In this document: piece by piece, positions 1 to 12,034 of the stretch
How positions within the stretch are numbered: the first letter of the stretch is position 1
How the letters are laid out: each line of letters opens with the position of its first letter
DNA from: Cardiocondyla obscurior
Taxonomy: Eukaryota > Arthropoda > Insecta > Hymenoptera > Formicidae
Assembly (NCBI RefSeq): GCF_019399895.1
Contig: NC_091870.1
Location: forward strand, 4,500,001 to 4,564,000
DNA: 64,000 nt
Reading direction: 5' to 3'
Notes under the pieces: model-generated
Databases searched by the model: none
Told to the model about the DNA's origin: nothing
Seen by the model: only the letters and a program-made list of their open reading frames with translations
Position numbers and translations under genes: made by a program

Positions 1-1194
1 GAGAAAAAATTAATAAGCGCGATCAAGCGTCGTCGGATTACCTCGATCGTATCTTCGAATTAACAATAGGAAATCGCAAACAATTATTTTAAGGAGGTTC
101 CGCTTTGCCGCAATTCACATGCCGGCCCTGAATGTTGTGGTGCCGACCACGCGCCTCCCGTGCACGCGGTGTATTTTCGCGGGACGTCGTAACACAAAAG
201 AATTTACGCGTACGGTCGCCCGTCGCTAACGAGATCGTGAGATTTCTTTCCCGGCCTCGGTCGCTGCCGAGGGCTCTCCGTGCGGACGCGAATAACGAAA
301 AACTCGCAGATACTACAATTAATTGACGCAAGCTACTCGACCCCTTTGTTTCCGGCGGGGTATTGCCAACGGCATTCAGACGCCCGACGGCAGCCACTCA
401 CCAACGCTAAGTCCTTGCCCCAAGACAAGGATTCCCAAGCAATCTATCGGGCCCGTGTGCCCGTTCAACGTGGCCGGGTATCGTCTGAACTCGCGACTCT
501 CTCCCCGGGAAGGGGAGGGCTTCACAAAATAACAATTCTGCAATGCGGGGGAATATCCGCCTCCGGGACCTCGTGTTGTACTTGCTCTCGTTTTATTCCG
601 GGCTCTCGCTCTATCTCTATCTCTCGCGTTAGTGTCGTCCGCCTATGTCGCTTGTCCACACGTAAGAGAGCGAGGACCGCGCGAAATTTCGGCACGAGGC
701 TCGGCGCATCCCCATTATTGGGTCTCGCGGATTTTTTCGCGCGCTATGTCGCCGATTTTCCGCAGAAGCAGCTGCCCTCATAGAGCTTTATCGGTAACTA
801 ACAGATTGGTTCGTGTTTCGGATAGTACTCTCTCGCGTCAATTCTCCCGCAGGTTACTTTTGGCGCCGGGGTGCGTAGGCGGCAAGTCTCTTCCAAGGCT
901 CTCGGGACGGGTGGCCTTTCACCCCGGGCACATATCCGATCATCTTCTTATCTGGAAGTTTGCGCCTCCGCGTATGGTCCACCGCTCTCTCTCCTCACCC
1001 GGCAAGGACGACCCGTAGCCTCGACAATATACGGTAACAACAGAATAGACAAAATCGCGATCGTTAATTACCGCCTCGCAAATAAAGATATAACTCCCAG
1101 AGACTTTTGCGACCCCTCCCCGCTCTCCCTGCTACGGCGGTTCGTCTGGCACCGCCGCGCTTTGTGACGGTCGCGGGGAGCTGCGACGAGGCAG
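1..1194 (+). mobile_element. Probable LTR, 3' part (5' end outside window)
   Basis: GC-rich, promoter-like DNA with no convincing protein. It ends in GTCACA just before AT-rich Helitron sequence begins, and has an AATAAA signal near 1080. The end matches the 3' end of the TSD-defined solo LTR at 33679-34876. Positions about 150-420 resemble 42541-42760, including a shared block around ggtcgctgccgagggctc. The TSD cannot be tested because the 5' end is missing. Overlapping ORFs here look like high-GC artefacts. Confidence 0.45.
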
Positions 1195-1227
1195 CGAAAA
1201 CCGTCACGTCACAGAACATAGATTAAT

Positions 1228-2830
1228 GCGTTTGCATTTGAAAAACATGTTTGAAACAAATGTAATTAAGCATTTTCCACAAGATTTACAAAATAGTGTA
1301 CCTCAAAAAGTGTTACCATTAGCGGTAATAATAGCATGAAATGCAGAAGCAAATCGATTATGTAAAATACGTCAATGTGAAAAGAAGCAAGTACAAAAGT
1401 TCTATGAAAATAATAAAAATAAATATTTAGAAAATAATAATAATTTTAAAATAGATTTAAAGAAATATGCTATAAAACGCCATTAAAATCATCAAGATAT
1501 AGAAAATAAACGTGCTAAAAAGCAACGTAGATATACACAAAATTTGGAAAATGAATGTACTAAACAGAGGCAAGAGAGTGAAAGTAATAAAGAATATAAA
1601 AGTGTTAAACAGAGTGAATTATATAAACGCAAGGCAAATAATTGCATAAAAATACGATATCAATACAACAAAACCGTAAAAGAAACAATGTGTACGAGAA
1701 AGAATACGTTATTTTCTTAATTTAGAGTGTGAGCAAAAAATACAAAGAAAAGAGTTAACCTGTGATCGTAAGTAGCTTTACAATAAGCAATATTACCAGA
1801 AAAAAAAATTGGAGTTTACAGTTGCAATGAAAAAAAATAATACTATAAAAAATATCACTAAAAAATATACAAAATTGAGATGCGTAAATTCTTCAAGAAT
1901 TTGTAATTCTTTTGAAACATATGTGAAACATATTTTACACAAACAAGATGTAACAGACAGTAGTACACTTTATATTAAAAAACGATTGAAAGCAGAACAA
2001 ATTGTACGGTGATGTTTTAATATTAGAGACACTTATGTTTGTAATATGAATAAAATGTTAGCTAAGCTGAAAAATAAATCTGAAACATGTTTGTCTGTTG
2101 CTGCAGAATGTACTACAATTGATGATAAAATAAGTACATTTTGTGGTATATCTAGACATACAGCTCCGTCCGAAAATTATTTTGTTGATTCCACGTATCA
2201 TAACATTAATTCATTAAAAGTTAATGTATTGGAACCTTTAATGTTAAATACGAGAAGACAAATTGTTAATACGTTACCTTTGACAGAAGCTCGAGCAAAA
2301 AAATCGTGGTCATGCAGTACTTTATGTAAAATTAACGATTCGCTTCTAATCGAACGATATCAAAAATTGTTAGAAGCTATAAATAAAAGTACTTTGAGAA
2401 GAATTCCAGAATTAATGCAAAAAATTCAAGAATGTACTGTAACAATTTTTGATAAGAATGTAGAAAATGCTAAGAAGGGTCACGCACATAGTTGTTACAT
2501 TAATTTAAACCTTTGTAAAGCTATGTTTATCCCAGTTCAATTATTATCACCGCATTTTTTAAAAGTGAGATATATTAGACGTTTAATTTACAAACTTTAT
2601 AACTTTTATCAAAAAATGCTACAGTTGGTCGAAGCATTAACTTGTGGTAAAGTTGATAAACTACAAGAAATTATATGTTTAGCACAAGAAAAAGCACATA
2701 TGTACAAGCATCAGCAAAATGATACAATTATGAGCGATGATGATATTATTTCTAAATATCAAAATGCGTTTAAAGCTTTGAAGAAACGTTCTCTTGATAC
2801 ACCACGATATATTTGTATATCGTGTGAAAG
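1228..2830 (+). pseudogene. Helitron protein, N-terminal part
   Basis: Starts with a Lys/Arg/Asn-rich stretch (about 1228-2010, several stops) of the kind that begins arthropod Helitron proteins. An open frame from 2046 (about 262 codons) follows. It ends in a Cys-containing segment (CISCE) cut at 2830 by the LTR at 2831. The protein resumes at about 3489 with RLCYKRN, so the codon across the LTR reconstitutes Cys-Glu-Arg-Leu-Cys. The function of this region is not known. It belongs to the Helitron because of position and continuity with the DUF6570-like domain. Confidence 0.6.
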
Positions 2831-3483
2831 TGTTAGGTCTATCAAAATAAAGATGATTAATCTCTACTTTGTATTTCAGTTTATTTTGTAAATAAATTTC
2901 TCTAGAACAAAGTTTGATTTTATATATGCAGAACCACACGTTCGTGCTGTGATATCTCACAGCTCCTTCTATATATTTGTGCCGGAATCGCGACACGAAT
3001 TTTTGTAATGACGATCTGACTGCTTTCGAACGACGGACGCAACTGTGAAGTGTTCGGTGTCGATATTCGTTCTCTACTGAATGACTGAAATTGTATCGTT
3101 CATATGCGTTTAGGAAGATATTCCGGATTGGCTATTGACAGTCTATATGTTTCTCATAAAAAGCCTCCTGATTGGTTGTTAAAATCTATGGTTTTGTGGA
3201 GGCTGTCCCAAAGGCCGTCGCGAATTGATGTTTGCTTAATCGCCGGCGCCGAGACGGCGGCGTTTTTGTTTCGACCGACGACGGTAATCGGCATGCTATT
3301 GTCTCTTCAAATTCTAGAGTAACGCGATAAAATCTGTCTTCACAAAAGCGTCCGGAAGCAATAAATTTATTTCGGATCCTTTCGACATTTTTTCGTTATC
3401 GTTTATTGGTCGTGCACGACTGTATATGATTTTATGTTATTTCGCATAATATTGTATAATAGGATATGGGTGCGTACGCAACA
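2831..3483 (+). mobile_element. Solo LTR (653 bp) in the Helitron gene
   Basis: Starts TGTTAG and ends GCAACA. It is flanked by gaaag (2826-2830) and aaaag (3484-3488), a 5-bp target duplication with one mismatch. A TATA-like ttatatatgc near 2920 and an AATAAA near 3360 suggest plus orientation. Removing the element restores Helitron reading across the junction. No internal retroelement or second LTR is present. A 5-bp TSD fits BEL/Pao or gypsy; the superfamily cannot be set from an LTR alone. Confidence 0.8.
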
Positions 3484-3488
3484 AAAAG

Positions 3489-4303
3489 ACTTTGTTACAA
3501 AAGAAATGTTTCTAAAGTTAATAATAAAGTTCAAACACGTAAAAGTAACCTAATTTGGAACGATTTAATGGCATATGTAGATCAACAAAAAATGAATTCT
3601 GAATACATATGTCATTATTGTGATAAGAAATTTTGTAGCGGCCTGTTGCCTGCTTATTGCATTCTAAATAAATTATTCGCCAATTATATACCGGAGTGTA
3701 TATCGTCTCTAATCGATTTTGAGAAAATACTCATACAGAGAGCTAAAGCTTTTCAGAGTGTGGTGAAAATGAGAACAGTTTTTCATAAGGTAATTTCTGA
3801 AAAACAAAAAATACAAAAAGTTAAAAATTTAACTTTTTATTTACTACTTCCTTTAGAAGAAACTTTTAATAAATTATGTTCAAAAACTGATCCGATTAAT
3901 TTAAATCACGAATTGTGCATTTTAGTTCGAAATATTTCAACTAAATCAAACATTATTTGGGAAGATTTAATGGATTTAAAATAAATATATCAAGCCTTAA
4001 AATGGCTGACAGGTCGTAACTTTTTATATTCTAGTATTGTACTGCCTCATACTTATGTTCAATTGGATTTAGGAAATGTCAATAATGTGAAATTTTATGT
4101 TGAAGAAACAGAAAATGAAGTGGGAGCCTTATTTAATGAAAAATGTGATTTAAATCTGCAAATCATGGCAAATTGTCTTGAAAATTATTTTAGCGCAAGG
4201 CTATGTTAACTCAAATAGATGAAAGTGACAGTTACTACGAACAATATACTATATATCCATTATGTGATGTATTAAATGTATTTAATAAGAAATTACATTA
4301 AGT
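3489..4303 (+). pseudogene. Helitron protein, DUF6570-like domain
   Basis: The 3466 frame, ignoring its first residues which lie in the LTR, encodes CHYCDKKFCSGLLPAYCILN followed by Asn-Lys-Leu and a segment ending LIQRAKAFQSVV. This pattern of paired Cys then 'DFEKILIQRAKAFQ' is typical of the DUF6570 domain of arthropod Helitron proteins. A stop lies near 3982. Recognisable sequence continues to about 4303 (ALKWLTGRNFLY..., then IYPLCDVLNV) in shifted frames. The domain's biochemical role is unknown. Confidence 0.75.
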
Positions 4304-4461
4304 TCGCAGAACCGTTATCCGATCCGGGATGTCCCATCGGAATGCCCCGTCGGAAACGATCCTTTAATTACATTAGTCAATTGCAGTCAGTCTGCTCCTG
4401 GCCGTCTGAGCATGCACATGAATGTATTGATAATGCATTAATAAAGTTCTTTGTTATATTT
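4304..4461. other. Unassigned segment between Helitron and solo LTR
   Basis: About 160 bp of mixed composition separates the last recognisable Helitron residues from the LTR at 4462. I see neither a Helitron match nor clear terminal repeats. It may be a diverged Helitron linker or another small insertion. Confidence 0.3.
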
Positions 4462-5624
4462 TGAAGCACTCGTGCTTTCTTTTGCTCGGCCGGAAGCCGC
4501 TCAGTGAAGCTCAGGGTGCAAAGAAGCCGTGCACTGTTTTATGCGTATTACTAAACAATTTATTTACACTATTTACATGAGACAGACGTCAGAGGCGGCA
4601 TGCGTTTGTAAGCGGGATGGAGAGCGTTTTTGGCAACGGTCTCTCTTATGCGTGATACGTCGGTATTCGCGACCGGAGCCGCGTCGGTCGCAAGCGTTGA
4701 TTGCAAGCGTGGATTGCAAGCGGGTCGGTGTCGCAGGGTTATACAATAAGCGCAGGGACGGGAACGCGGTCAGCGTCGGTCGCAAGCGTTGATCGCAAAC
4801 GCGGGTTACAAGCGGGTCGGTGTCGCAGGGTTATACAATAGACGTAGAAACGGAAACGCGATCGGTGTCGATCGTCGGCGCAAGTCGGCGTTGCCAGATT
4901 ACATGCAATAAGCACAGGGACGGGAGCGCGGGTGTCGTCGGCTGTCAGCGCCGGTTGTAAGCGTTGGCCGCAAGTTGGTTGGTGTCGCGGTACGTGATAG
5001 CGGCCCGGACTCGTCGCCGTCGGCATCGAGTGTTGCGGATCCGCCGGCGAATTTAGCGCAAGCGGAGGAACGTCCTCCCGAAGGGGTGGCGTGAGATTTA
5101 GTCCGGGATGCCCCCGAGACCGATAAGCGGTTGCTAAAAAGTCGACCGGGTATCCCTCGAGTCGACAGCTAGTGCTCCGGATTGCCCCCGAGATCGCAGC
5201 CGGGAAATCCCCCGAGTCGCTGCACTGCAGATCGTCCCAGATTCCCCCGAAACGGGTAGGATTGCCAAGAGGAAGTTGACCGGCGAGACTTGGGGGAGAC
5301 CCCAAGTCGACGGCCAGTGCTCCGGGTTACTCCAAGATTGCGATCGGAAAATCCCCCGAGTCGCTGCACTGCGGATCGTCCGGGATAATTCCCCGAGACG
5401 GGCTAGGAGTCTTTCTGTCGCGGCCGAGTGGTTGCGGCGAGAGCCGGATCGGAACGAGATGCTGATCCGTCCGCTGCTGCAGCTTTTATACCCGTTGGGC
5501 GGAAGTAGGGGTATCCCTACCTCCTCGGCCTTCAAAGATGGTCGGCCGTCGTCGTGCGCGTTCGACCTGATCCTATATCTGTAGGCGTATGCCTGTCGTG
5601 GCGGGACAGAGGAGTCTTGCCACA
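4462..5624 (-). mobile_element. Solo LTR, 1163 bp, GC-rich
   Basis: On the minus strand it starts TGTGGCAAGA and ends in TTCA. It is flanked by a perfect 4-bp duplication, attt (4458-4461 and 5625-5628). A TATAAAAG box lies on the minus strand near 5485-5495. Inside are tandem units of two kinds: about 70-bp units near 4670-4990 (a gggtcggtgtcgcagggtta core) and units rich in cccccgag near 5090-5400. It is clearly homologous to 50049-51522. The several minus-strand ORFs in it look like composition artefacts. Confidence 0.85.
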
Positions 5625-5904
5625 ATTTTAATTAAAAGTCTAAACATTACACATTATATGAAAAAAAAGAAAATAAAACTGCAACTGACTTGTATCAAAT
5701 GTTAAAAATTCAAGACGTATTTATGGATAACCGAAAAAAGAATTTGAATTTAATATGTTTTCCAGATTTATATCCATTAAATGAAAATGGACAATATGAT
5801 GAAAAAAGACCGATTAAATTTAAAGAGCATGAATTTAATAAATATCGTTTGACGTCTAAGTATCCGCAATTTAGATTGAATCAACAGTACTTATTTTATT
5901 TGTT
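5625..5904 (+). pseudogene. Helitron protein, Helitron-like N domain start
   Basis: Reads ATDLYQMLKIQDVF, then LICFPDLYPLNENGQYDE and FRLNQQYLFYLF in one frame from about 5670. The 'FPDLYP...G' and 'RxxxQYLFYL' blocks are conserved at the start of the Helitron N domain, upstream of the Rep HUH motif. The frame is cut at 5904 by the LTR at 5905. After that LTR the protein resumes as NIRQLSRGIYHK. Confidence 0.8.
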
Positions 5905-6898
5905 TGTAACGGTAACGTTTTTTCCGTGTCGCGTAGTTGCCGGATTTAAGCTCGCTGGAGCCAAGGTTCGCGTGGATTTGAGAGACCGCGATAGGTCGAG
6001 GTTAGATGCGGCCTGGGCCGACGGGAGAGCCCGTCGGGGAAGCCGAAGTTGTTCGAGATAACCCGGGAAGCAGCGGTCGGGAGCACCCTACCGCGGCGAT
6101 GCCGGCGATTGGCTGTCGCGCGGCGGATTCCGTGCCGGACGGAAGCGCTTGTCCGGAGGATCGTGTCGGCACGAAGTGCCCTGGATGTTAGCGGAAGTCG
6201 GGAGTGCCCGACTGCGGCGGCGTCAACGGCAGAATGCCGTGCGGTGCGTCCTACACCTGAACGGGAGCGCCCGTCCAAGAGAACCGAAGGTTAACCAAGA
6301 TAACCCGGAGAGCAGCGGTCGGGAGCGCCCGACCGCGGCGGTGTCGACGGCTGAATGCCGTACGATAGATCCGGAGCTTAGACGGAAGCGCCCTTCTAGG
6401 GAATCTCGGTAGTCCGTTGTATCCGGGGGCGCCGGCGGTATCCGGTTGCTTCGGTGGTGGAGCCTCGGGAGCGCCCAAGGTCTCCAGAAACCTGAATCTA
6501 CACTCTGCCTTGGGAGCGCCCAAGGCAGCGGAAACTCTCACCGGAAACGCCCGGGTTCGACTCGAAAGCGCCCGAGTCGGAGAGTATGCGAGAAGCTTCG
6601 GGAGCGCCTGAAGCCTTAGGATCTGGAGAATGTGTTCAGGTCGAGGATCGAAACCGGATAAGGTACCTGCTCTGCCGCGAGCTCAGCTTACATAGCCGCC
6701 GAGATGAGAGTGGGGAAACTCCCATTCTCAACACGGCGGCGCGCGCCTTCGTCGGACTGGTGGACGTCCGGCGAACTATATCCGGCGCGTCCGGCACCGC
6801 CTGGGCCGATGTTCGCCCGAGATCCTTCGGCAGACGGCCTTCTGCCGTCTACGGCGGGTTTTCGCTCTTTTAGTGGCAAGGCGCATGCCCTCGCCACA
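5905..6898 (-). mobile_element. Solo LTR, 994 bp, GC-rich
   Basis: On the minus strand it runs TGTGGCGAGG to GTTACA. It has a perfect 4-bp duplication, tgtt (5901-5904 and 6899-6902). Deleting it rejoins QYLFYL with the downstream Helitron residues. The body carries diverged tandem blocks around cggtcgggagcgcccgaccg. A weak TATA-like gatatag sits on the minus strand near 6780. It is related at its ends to the LTRs at 4462, 33679, 50049 and 56423. Confidence 0.85.
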
Positions 6899-6902
6899 TG
6901 TT

Positions 6903-8476
6903 ACATAGGGCAAATATTCGTCAGTTAAGTCGTGGAATTTATCATAAAATAAATATAATTGATCCACAAAGTTGTTACACAGCTTCGGACTACTTAGAAG
7001 CTATATCGAAAGAGTTGTTGGAGTCTAATTTAAATTCTATATTCTCCACACTTCTAAATACAGAGTAATATTGGCGTCGACCAAAAAGCGATTTAGATTG
7101 TATGACACGACATTACGGATCTGCAACTTAATTCTTAACGTTAAGTTTTAGTGAATGGTTATGGGACAATATAAGTGAATATATTTGCGAAGTTAATGGA
7201 TAGCAAGATTGTTCGTTAAGTATCAGTGTACTTGTTGCTACAGATCTTGTATTAACGTCCAGAATTCTGGATAATAAATTTTAAGCGATGATAGATTTTA
7301 TTTGTTCAAAAGATTTTCCGATCGGAGAAGTAACGCACTATTTTTGGCGACGAGAATATCAAAGTAGAGGCATACAACATTTCCATTTATTAGTTTGGAT
7401 AAAAGATGCGCCAATTTTTGAAGAATCTTCTGTAAAAAAAAGTTTCAAAATTTATTTTACAATACATTAACTGCAAGAAGCCAGATAAAAATATTGCGAT
7501 ATTATTGTACAGTCATGTTAATAAGCATCAACGACAAAAACACAATGATTACTGTCTACGATCAAAAAAAAAGTAAGACTAAAAGTTATTTGTAGGTGTA
7601 ATTTCGGATTTCCACGAGCTGTTACTGAAATATTGCATATGAGAGATGTAGCAACTGCAATAACAGGTAGAAAGCATTTAAAACATAAATGTAGGTTATA
7701 TGATCTTCTTCGAACGGAAAATAAAGTTAATATTAATGATTAAATTCCGTGCTCCTTACTGCATGGGAAGGAAATATGGATATACAATTTATTGGTGAAA
7801 AGTCGACATTGTTAACATGGTACGTTACTAAATATGTAAATAAAACAGGGAAAAGTGAGTTGTTTGATTTTGATCTTGAGAATTATAAGACTAATAGAAG
7901 TAAATTATTGGCCAGTGTACTTTGGAATTATGGTTTACAATCCTTAACTAATAGGAAATGCGCAGCTCTTGAAGCTGCAGATACATTATTAAGTATTCCT
8001 TTATATGGAACCGATCGTAATACAACTATTAAATGGTTGAACGTTATCGTATACGACAGAAAAAATTTAAAAGTAAAGCGATTGAAGCTCTTGATGATGA
8101 ATCCACAGATTTATTTTGTCCGGTTTTAGTAGATAATTATTATTTAAATAGAGTAGAAGAATTAAAATCTGTGTCTCTTTACGAGTTTGCACAGTGGTAT
8201 GATGTTATGACAATCAAGCCAAAGAATAATATAATTGAATATTATAAAATAGACAATAGTCATTTTTTTAAACGACGACAACGTGCATGTTTTATTAATC
8301 ACTATAAACACAATGTTAAAACACAGCTCGAAGATTATTTCTTTTCTTTACTGCTTATGTTTAAACCATGGCGAAATTTAGACGATCTTGAAGATAATTG
8401 TGACACTTATACGGAAGTATTTGAAAAAACAAAATTACATCTCACAGAGGCATTGCAATATCACAAAAAAATATAA
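6903..8476 (+). pseudogene. Helitron Rep (HUH/Y2) nuclease domain
   Basis: Contains the HUH motif in WRREYQSRGIQHFHLLVW (His codons at 7378 and 7384) and the double-tyrosine motif WYVTKYVNK (Tyr codons 7821 and 7833). In HUH nucleases the two His residues bind the metal ion and Tyr attacks the DNA. A CRCNFGFPRAVTE-type block lies between them near 7590. Downstream ORFs at 7749-8129 and 8033-8476 overlap in different frames and continue the protein. Stops near 7066, 7470 and 7743 and frame changes show it is inactive, although both catalytic motifs survive. Confidence 0.9.
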
Positions 8477-8479
8477 GAA

Positions 8480-9420
8480 TTGCAAATAGAATTTGAAAAT
8501 GCAAAACAGTTAATTCAGCAAATTGATGAAGAATTACAACAAAAAAATGTGTCTCAGGATGATCCTGATAATCCGATCGGTATTCAAAATGTACAATAGA
8601 AACTGGTGATGCGATGCAAGATTTTAGAGATCTTGGTGAGAAAATAGATAAGAATATCGATGTTTCTAAAATGATACCAAAATTAAATACGGATCAACAA
8701 AAAGTATTTGATAGAGTCACTAATACGGTAAGGTCGAAAGACTCGATATCACGCTTATATGTCAGTGGAGAAGGTGGAACTGGAAAAAGTTTCTTAAAAC
8801 AATTAAATGTTGGATTAAACAGAATCTCAACAAAGATACCGCTTTAGCGGCACCTACTGGTAGAGCTGCGTTTAATATTGATGGTTTGACAGTTCACAGA
8901 TTACTTCAATTACCTGTTGAACATGGTCAAATTCCAAAGTATAAACCATTATCTAATCATGAATTAAAAGTTTTATGAACTAAACTCAAAGATGTTATTC
9001 TCTCTTTAATTGAAAAAGTGTCAATAATATCCAATTTTATTTTAATGTATACACATTTTCGATTAACCGAAATATTTGATACAAATGACGTTGAAATTGG
9101 TTAGTTCGATCGAAAACACATTCTTTTATTTGGTGATTTATTTCAATTGCCTTATGTACATAAATATTGCGTTTTTATGCAATTATCAAATGATAAAATT
9201 AACAAATGCGTTGGTTCATTAACTGCTATTAATTGGTGGGCTATGTTTTTTCATTACGATGAACTAACAATTATTATGCGTCAGCAAAAATAGGATACTT
9301 GTAGGCAATTGTTGTCGAGAATTCGTATTGGTTCATTGACAAAGTCTGATCGTGTCGTACTTGAAAATAATAAAATATCTTTCAAAGGTGATTCTTTGAA
9401 ATTCAGATTAAGGAAATGAT
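8480..9420 (+). pseudogene. Helitron PIF1-type helicase, N-terminal half
   Basis: SF1B helicase motifs appear in order: Walker A GEGGTGKS in the ORF 8614-8847, then after a frameshift near 8810 motif Ia APTGRAAFNI (about 8850), the Walker-B-side block LLFGDLFQLP (about 9125) and motif IV-like MRQQ (about 9280). The helicase unwinds DNA during rolling-circle transposition. Stops at about 8977, 9102 and 9291 break it. The Harbinger element interrupts at 9421, and helicase residues (CDFINN) resume at 14177. Confidence 0.85.
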
Positions 9421-9559
9421 GACCCACATCTGAGCTCATTTTTAAAAGCGCTTTTATAAAGGCGCCTCTAAATGTGTGACCAACTTTAGAGGCGCGCTGC
9501 TAAAGTCGCTCGTATTCTATGCACACATTTAGAGGCGCTTTTAAGATATAGGTACATTT

Positions 9560-10173
9560 ATGTGTACCATGTTATCTATCTTAATTATTTCGCGTTTAAT
9601 GCCGCAAACTGTGTATTGCGAATAACGCGCCAAGTTAAATGTGATGTTTATGATCAGTCTGTTGTGTTCTGTTGTTGCTGTATGTACGAAGCAAGTCTAA
9701 GAGCAAAGTAAGTACGTGTAAATGAAACAAATATAATAATCGTTTAAGTGCTATAAATGATCGCAAACAGTTTAAATATTTTATACCGAATGTTGTTAAT
9801 AATGTTAATAATAATGTACATCGCGATATTATAAAATGGTAATACAATCTTTTTTTATTACAAGTTATTTTCCGTGGAATCACGCGCTCGATGTATCGTG
9901 TTGTCTGATTTTATTTTGAAAGTTTTTTTTTACACGACTCATCGTCTTCCCGAGTACGCGGGTATAAAACGTATTCAAAAGAAACATCACGTGTTGGTCA
10001 CGTAGATCGCCGATCGGACGAACGAAATAAATAAGGCTTTACATAAATGTACGCGGTGTCTAATTTATCCGCTTTGTACAATATCATTTTTACAATTATT
10101 TCAGCACTTAAACGATTAAAGAAGGTAATAATCTGAAAAAATAATATAAAATTAAAACGTATTTTATGTTTTA
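9560..10173. other. Harbinger 5' non-coding region
   Basis: AT-rich sequence between the left terminal repeat and the SANT-like ORF. Only short, low-complexity reading frames are present. I see no recognisable gene. It presumably carries the element's promoter and transposase-binding subterminal region. Confidence 0.4.
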
Positions 10174-11417
10174 GATGGCGGAAAAACAGAAAAAAAGAGA
10201 AAACTTTACGCAAGAGGAAAAAACAAAAATTTTAATATTTGTAAAGGATAACGCAACAATTATGGAGAATAAATGCAGCAACGCCTAAGCTCAAAATGCG
10301 AAGAAACAAAAATGGAAGGAATTAGGCGAATTAATGAAAGCAACAGAATCGGTAAGAAGTTGGGAGGAAACACAATCTGCTTATCAACGCTGGAAAATGG
10401 TAGCAAAAAAATCAGTAAGTTGTAAGCGTATAACTATCATAAAGTTAGTAAAATGCGATTAAGCACGCTCAAAGATTAGCAGAAACACCTTCGGGAAAAA
10501 ACCTACGAGAAAGAACCTTCGAAACAAAGGATGCGAAAAGAAAAAGCTCAGCGGAGCCCCGAAAGCAGTCAGTCGTCTATCGTCCGCCGAACCTATAACT
10601 GTTAATAAATAAATAAAGCCGTGTCAAGCATTAAACCTCTTTACCAGCTCATCATTAAAACCATCTACAAAGTGCATACAAAAAGCACTTAAAGGGCACT
10701 GGCGGTGGATCATCCGTTTTAACGCTCTCAGAGACAAATTATGCTATATGCTATACAGATGCAGATATGCTATCTGCGATATCTGTCCTGAGGACTTCGA
10801 AATGGATCAAAACATCCACGACAGTGATGGCCAAGTAAGTTTTATTTAAAATTAATAAAATATAATATATAAATATATATGACTATTAATATAATAATAT
10901 TTGTTACAGAAAAGCAGCGGTCCAACTATTACCGAAGAGTTTTGGGATGAGTAGTTAATATTGGACCCTGCTACTGGGTAAAATACAATTTAAGATAAAT
11001 TTTATAATTTTATTATTATAAATAAAAGTTTTTATTATTTTATTATTTATTATTTGTTTCAGATCTTTCATCCTTCTAGAGACGCTCAACAGTACGCAGT
11101 CATCGACAGTGGCAACTCAGGAGCAGCCGGGTCCCCCCACCACCATCCTGGAGGAGACACCAACGAGGACAACAACACCGTCCTCGTTGGCTATTAATCT
11201 ACCGGCTGCCAAAAAGAAGAAGAAAGAGATGACTGCGTATGAAGAAGCATTACTCGGACTCCAGAAGGAGAAACACGACAAAGCCATGGAGTACATGAGA
11301 ATTGAACACGAAACAAAGATAGAACTACTTTTGGCAGAACAAAGACAAAAAAAAGAACTACATGAATTACAAATGAAAGAATTAATGTTAAGAATTAAAA
11401 AATTTCAAAGCGAATAA
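10174..11417 (+). pseudogene. Harbinger accessory Myb/SANT-like protein
   Basis: Starts MAEKQKKRENFTQEEKTKI at 10174. A trihelix/SANT-like domain follows (KWKELGELMKA, SWEETQSAYQRWK), the DNA-binding partner that Harbinger elements need for transposase nuclear import and binding. Exon-like segments follow: donor gtaagt at 10835, an acceptor near 10910, and a last open segment at 11109-11417. That segment is Pro/Thr-rich, then a basic KKKKK patch, then a Lys/Glu-rich coiled coil (about 60 residues). Stops at about 10288 and 10951 and the mini-LTR at 10421 disrupt it. Confidence 0.7.
10421..10669 (+). mobile_element. Short solo LTR (249 bp)
   Basis: Starts TGTAAGCG and ends ATCTACA. It has a perfect 4-bp duplication, aagt (10417-10420 and 10670-10673). 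Overlapping AATAAA signals lie at about 10604-10616. It interrupts the SANT-like gene right after the predicted helical domain. Its small size suggests a short-LTR gypsy-type or TRIM-like element. Confidence 0.7.
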
Positions 11418-11740
11418 TTAGGTTTCAAAATTTATATAGCATATACATAACAAATCTAATGTTTCGTAGTCAACTTTTTTTTGTACTTCCCCTTTAAAAT
11501 TTTGATTATGTATTTTTGCTGCCACTTTCCAGCGCTGACAGGCAGATCGTATTTCCTCCCAACTTCTTGCCGATCTTGTTGCTGTTATTAATTCACCTAA
11601 CTCCTTCCATTTTTGTTTCCTCGCATTTTGAGCTTTGGCGTTGCTGCTATTGTTCTCCATAATTGTTGCGTTATCCTTTACGAATATTACAATGTATGTT
11701 TTCTCCTCTTGCGTAAAGTTTATTATAAAATATATTATAA
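11418..11740 (-). pseudogene. Second, inverted copy of the SANT-like domain
   Basis: On the minus strand it encodes MENNSSNAKAQNARKQKW followed by SWEEIRSACQRWKVAAK, plainly homologous to the plus-strand domain at 10174-10440. It lies immediately after the stop of the plus-strand gene, in opposite orientation. The copy is partial, with no coiled-coil exon. It is probably left from a nested or rearranged Harbinger copy. Confidence 0.7.
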
Positions 11741-11904
11741 TGTTATTTTTTTTATTTATTTTATGTTATATAGTTTTTTTTGTACATATATTTATAAAGG
11801 TATTAAAATAAATATAAGTAATAATTTAAAATTTAACAATATATTTTATTTAAAACCAAATTTTTATATGGGAAGTAAATGCATTACATGATTGCGAATA
11901 AAGA
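11741..11904. other. AT-rich spacer
   Basis: Very AT-rich; no motif recognised apart from low-complexity T and A runs. It separates two inverted partial Harbinger gene copies. Confidence 0.35.
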
Positions 11905-12034
11905 ATTTTTTTGGATAGAATAAATCCGTTTGAACTTTACAATGAACGAGAATTTCGACAAAGATACCGGTTGTACAATAAATATGTGCGTTATGTGCTG
12001 ACATTATTGGAAGATAAGTTAATTCTGCTAACAA
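11905..12034 (+). pseudogene. Inverted partial copy of HARBI1 N-terminus
   Basis: Encodes DRINPFELYNEREFRQRYRL and a following VRYVLTLLED block. The same segment begins the minus-strand transposase at 13318 (DRINPFKLYNELEFRQRYRL). It runs head-on into the last exon of that transposase, whose stop codon lies at 12035-12037. With the inverted SANT copy it indicates a second, mostly lost Harbinger copy fused inside this one. Confidence 0.7.

Noticed and set aside
280..783. 167-codon ORF in GC-rich LTR tail
   Set aside because: No domain, overlapping ORFs in other frames of similar length, expected in GC-rich DNA.
9421..9560. Short repeats with agaggcgc as a CRISPR-like array
   Set aside because: Irregular, few copies, and part of the Harbinger terminal/subterminal repeats in a eukaryotic genome.
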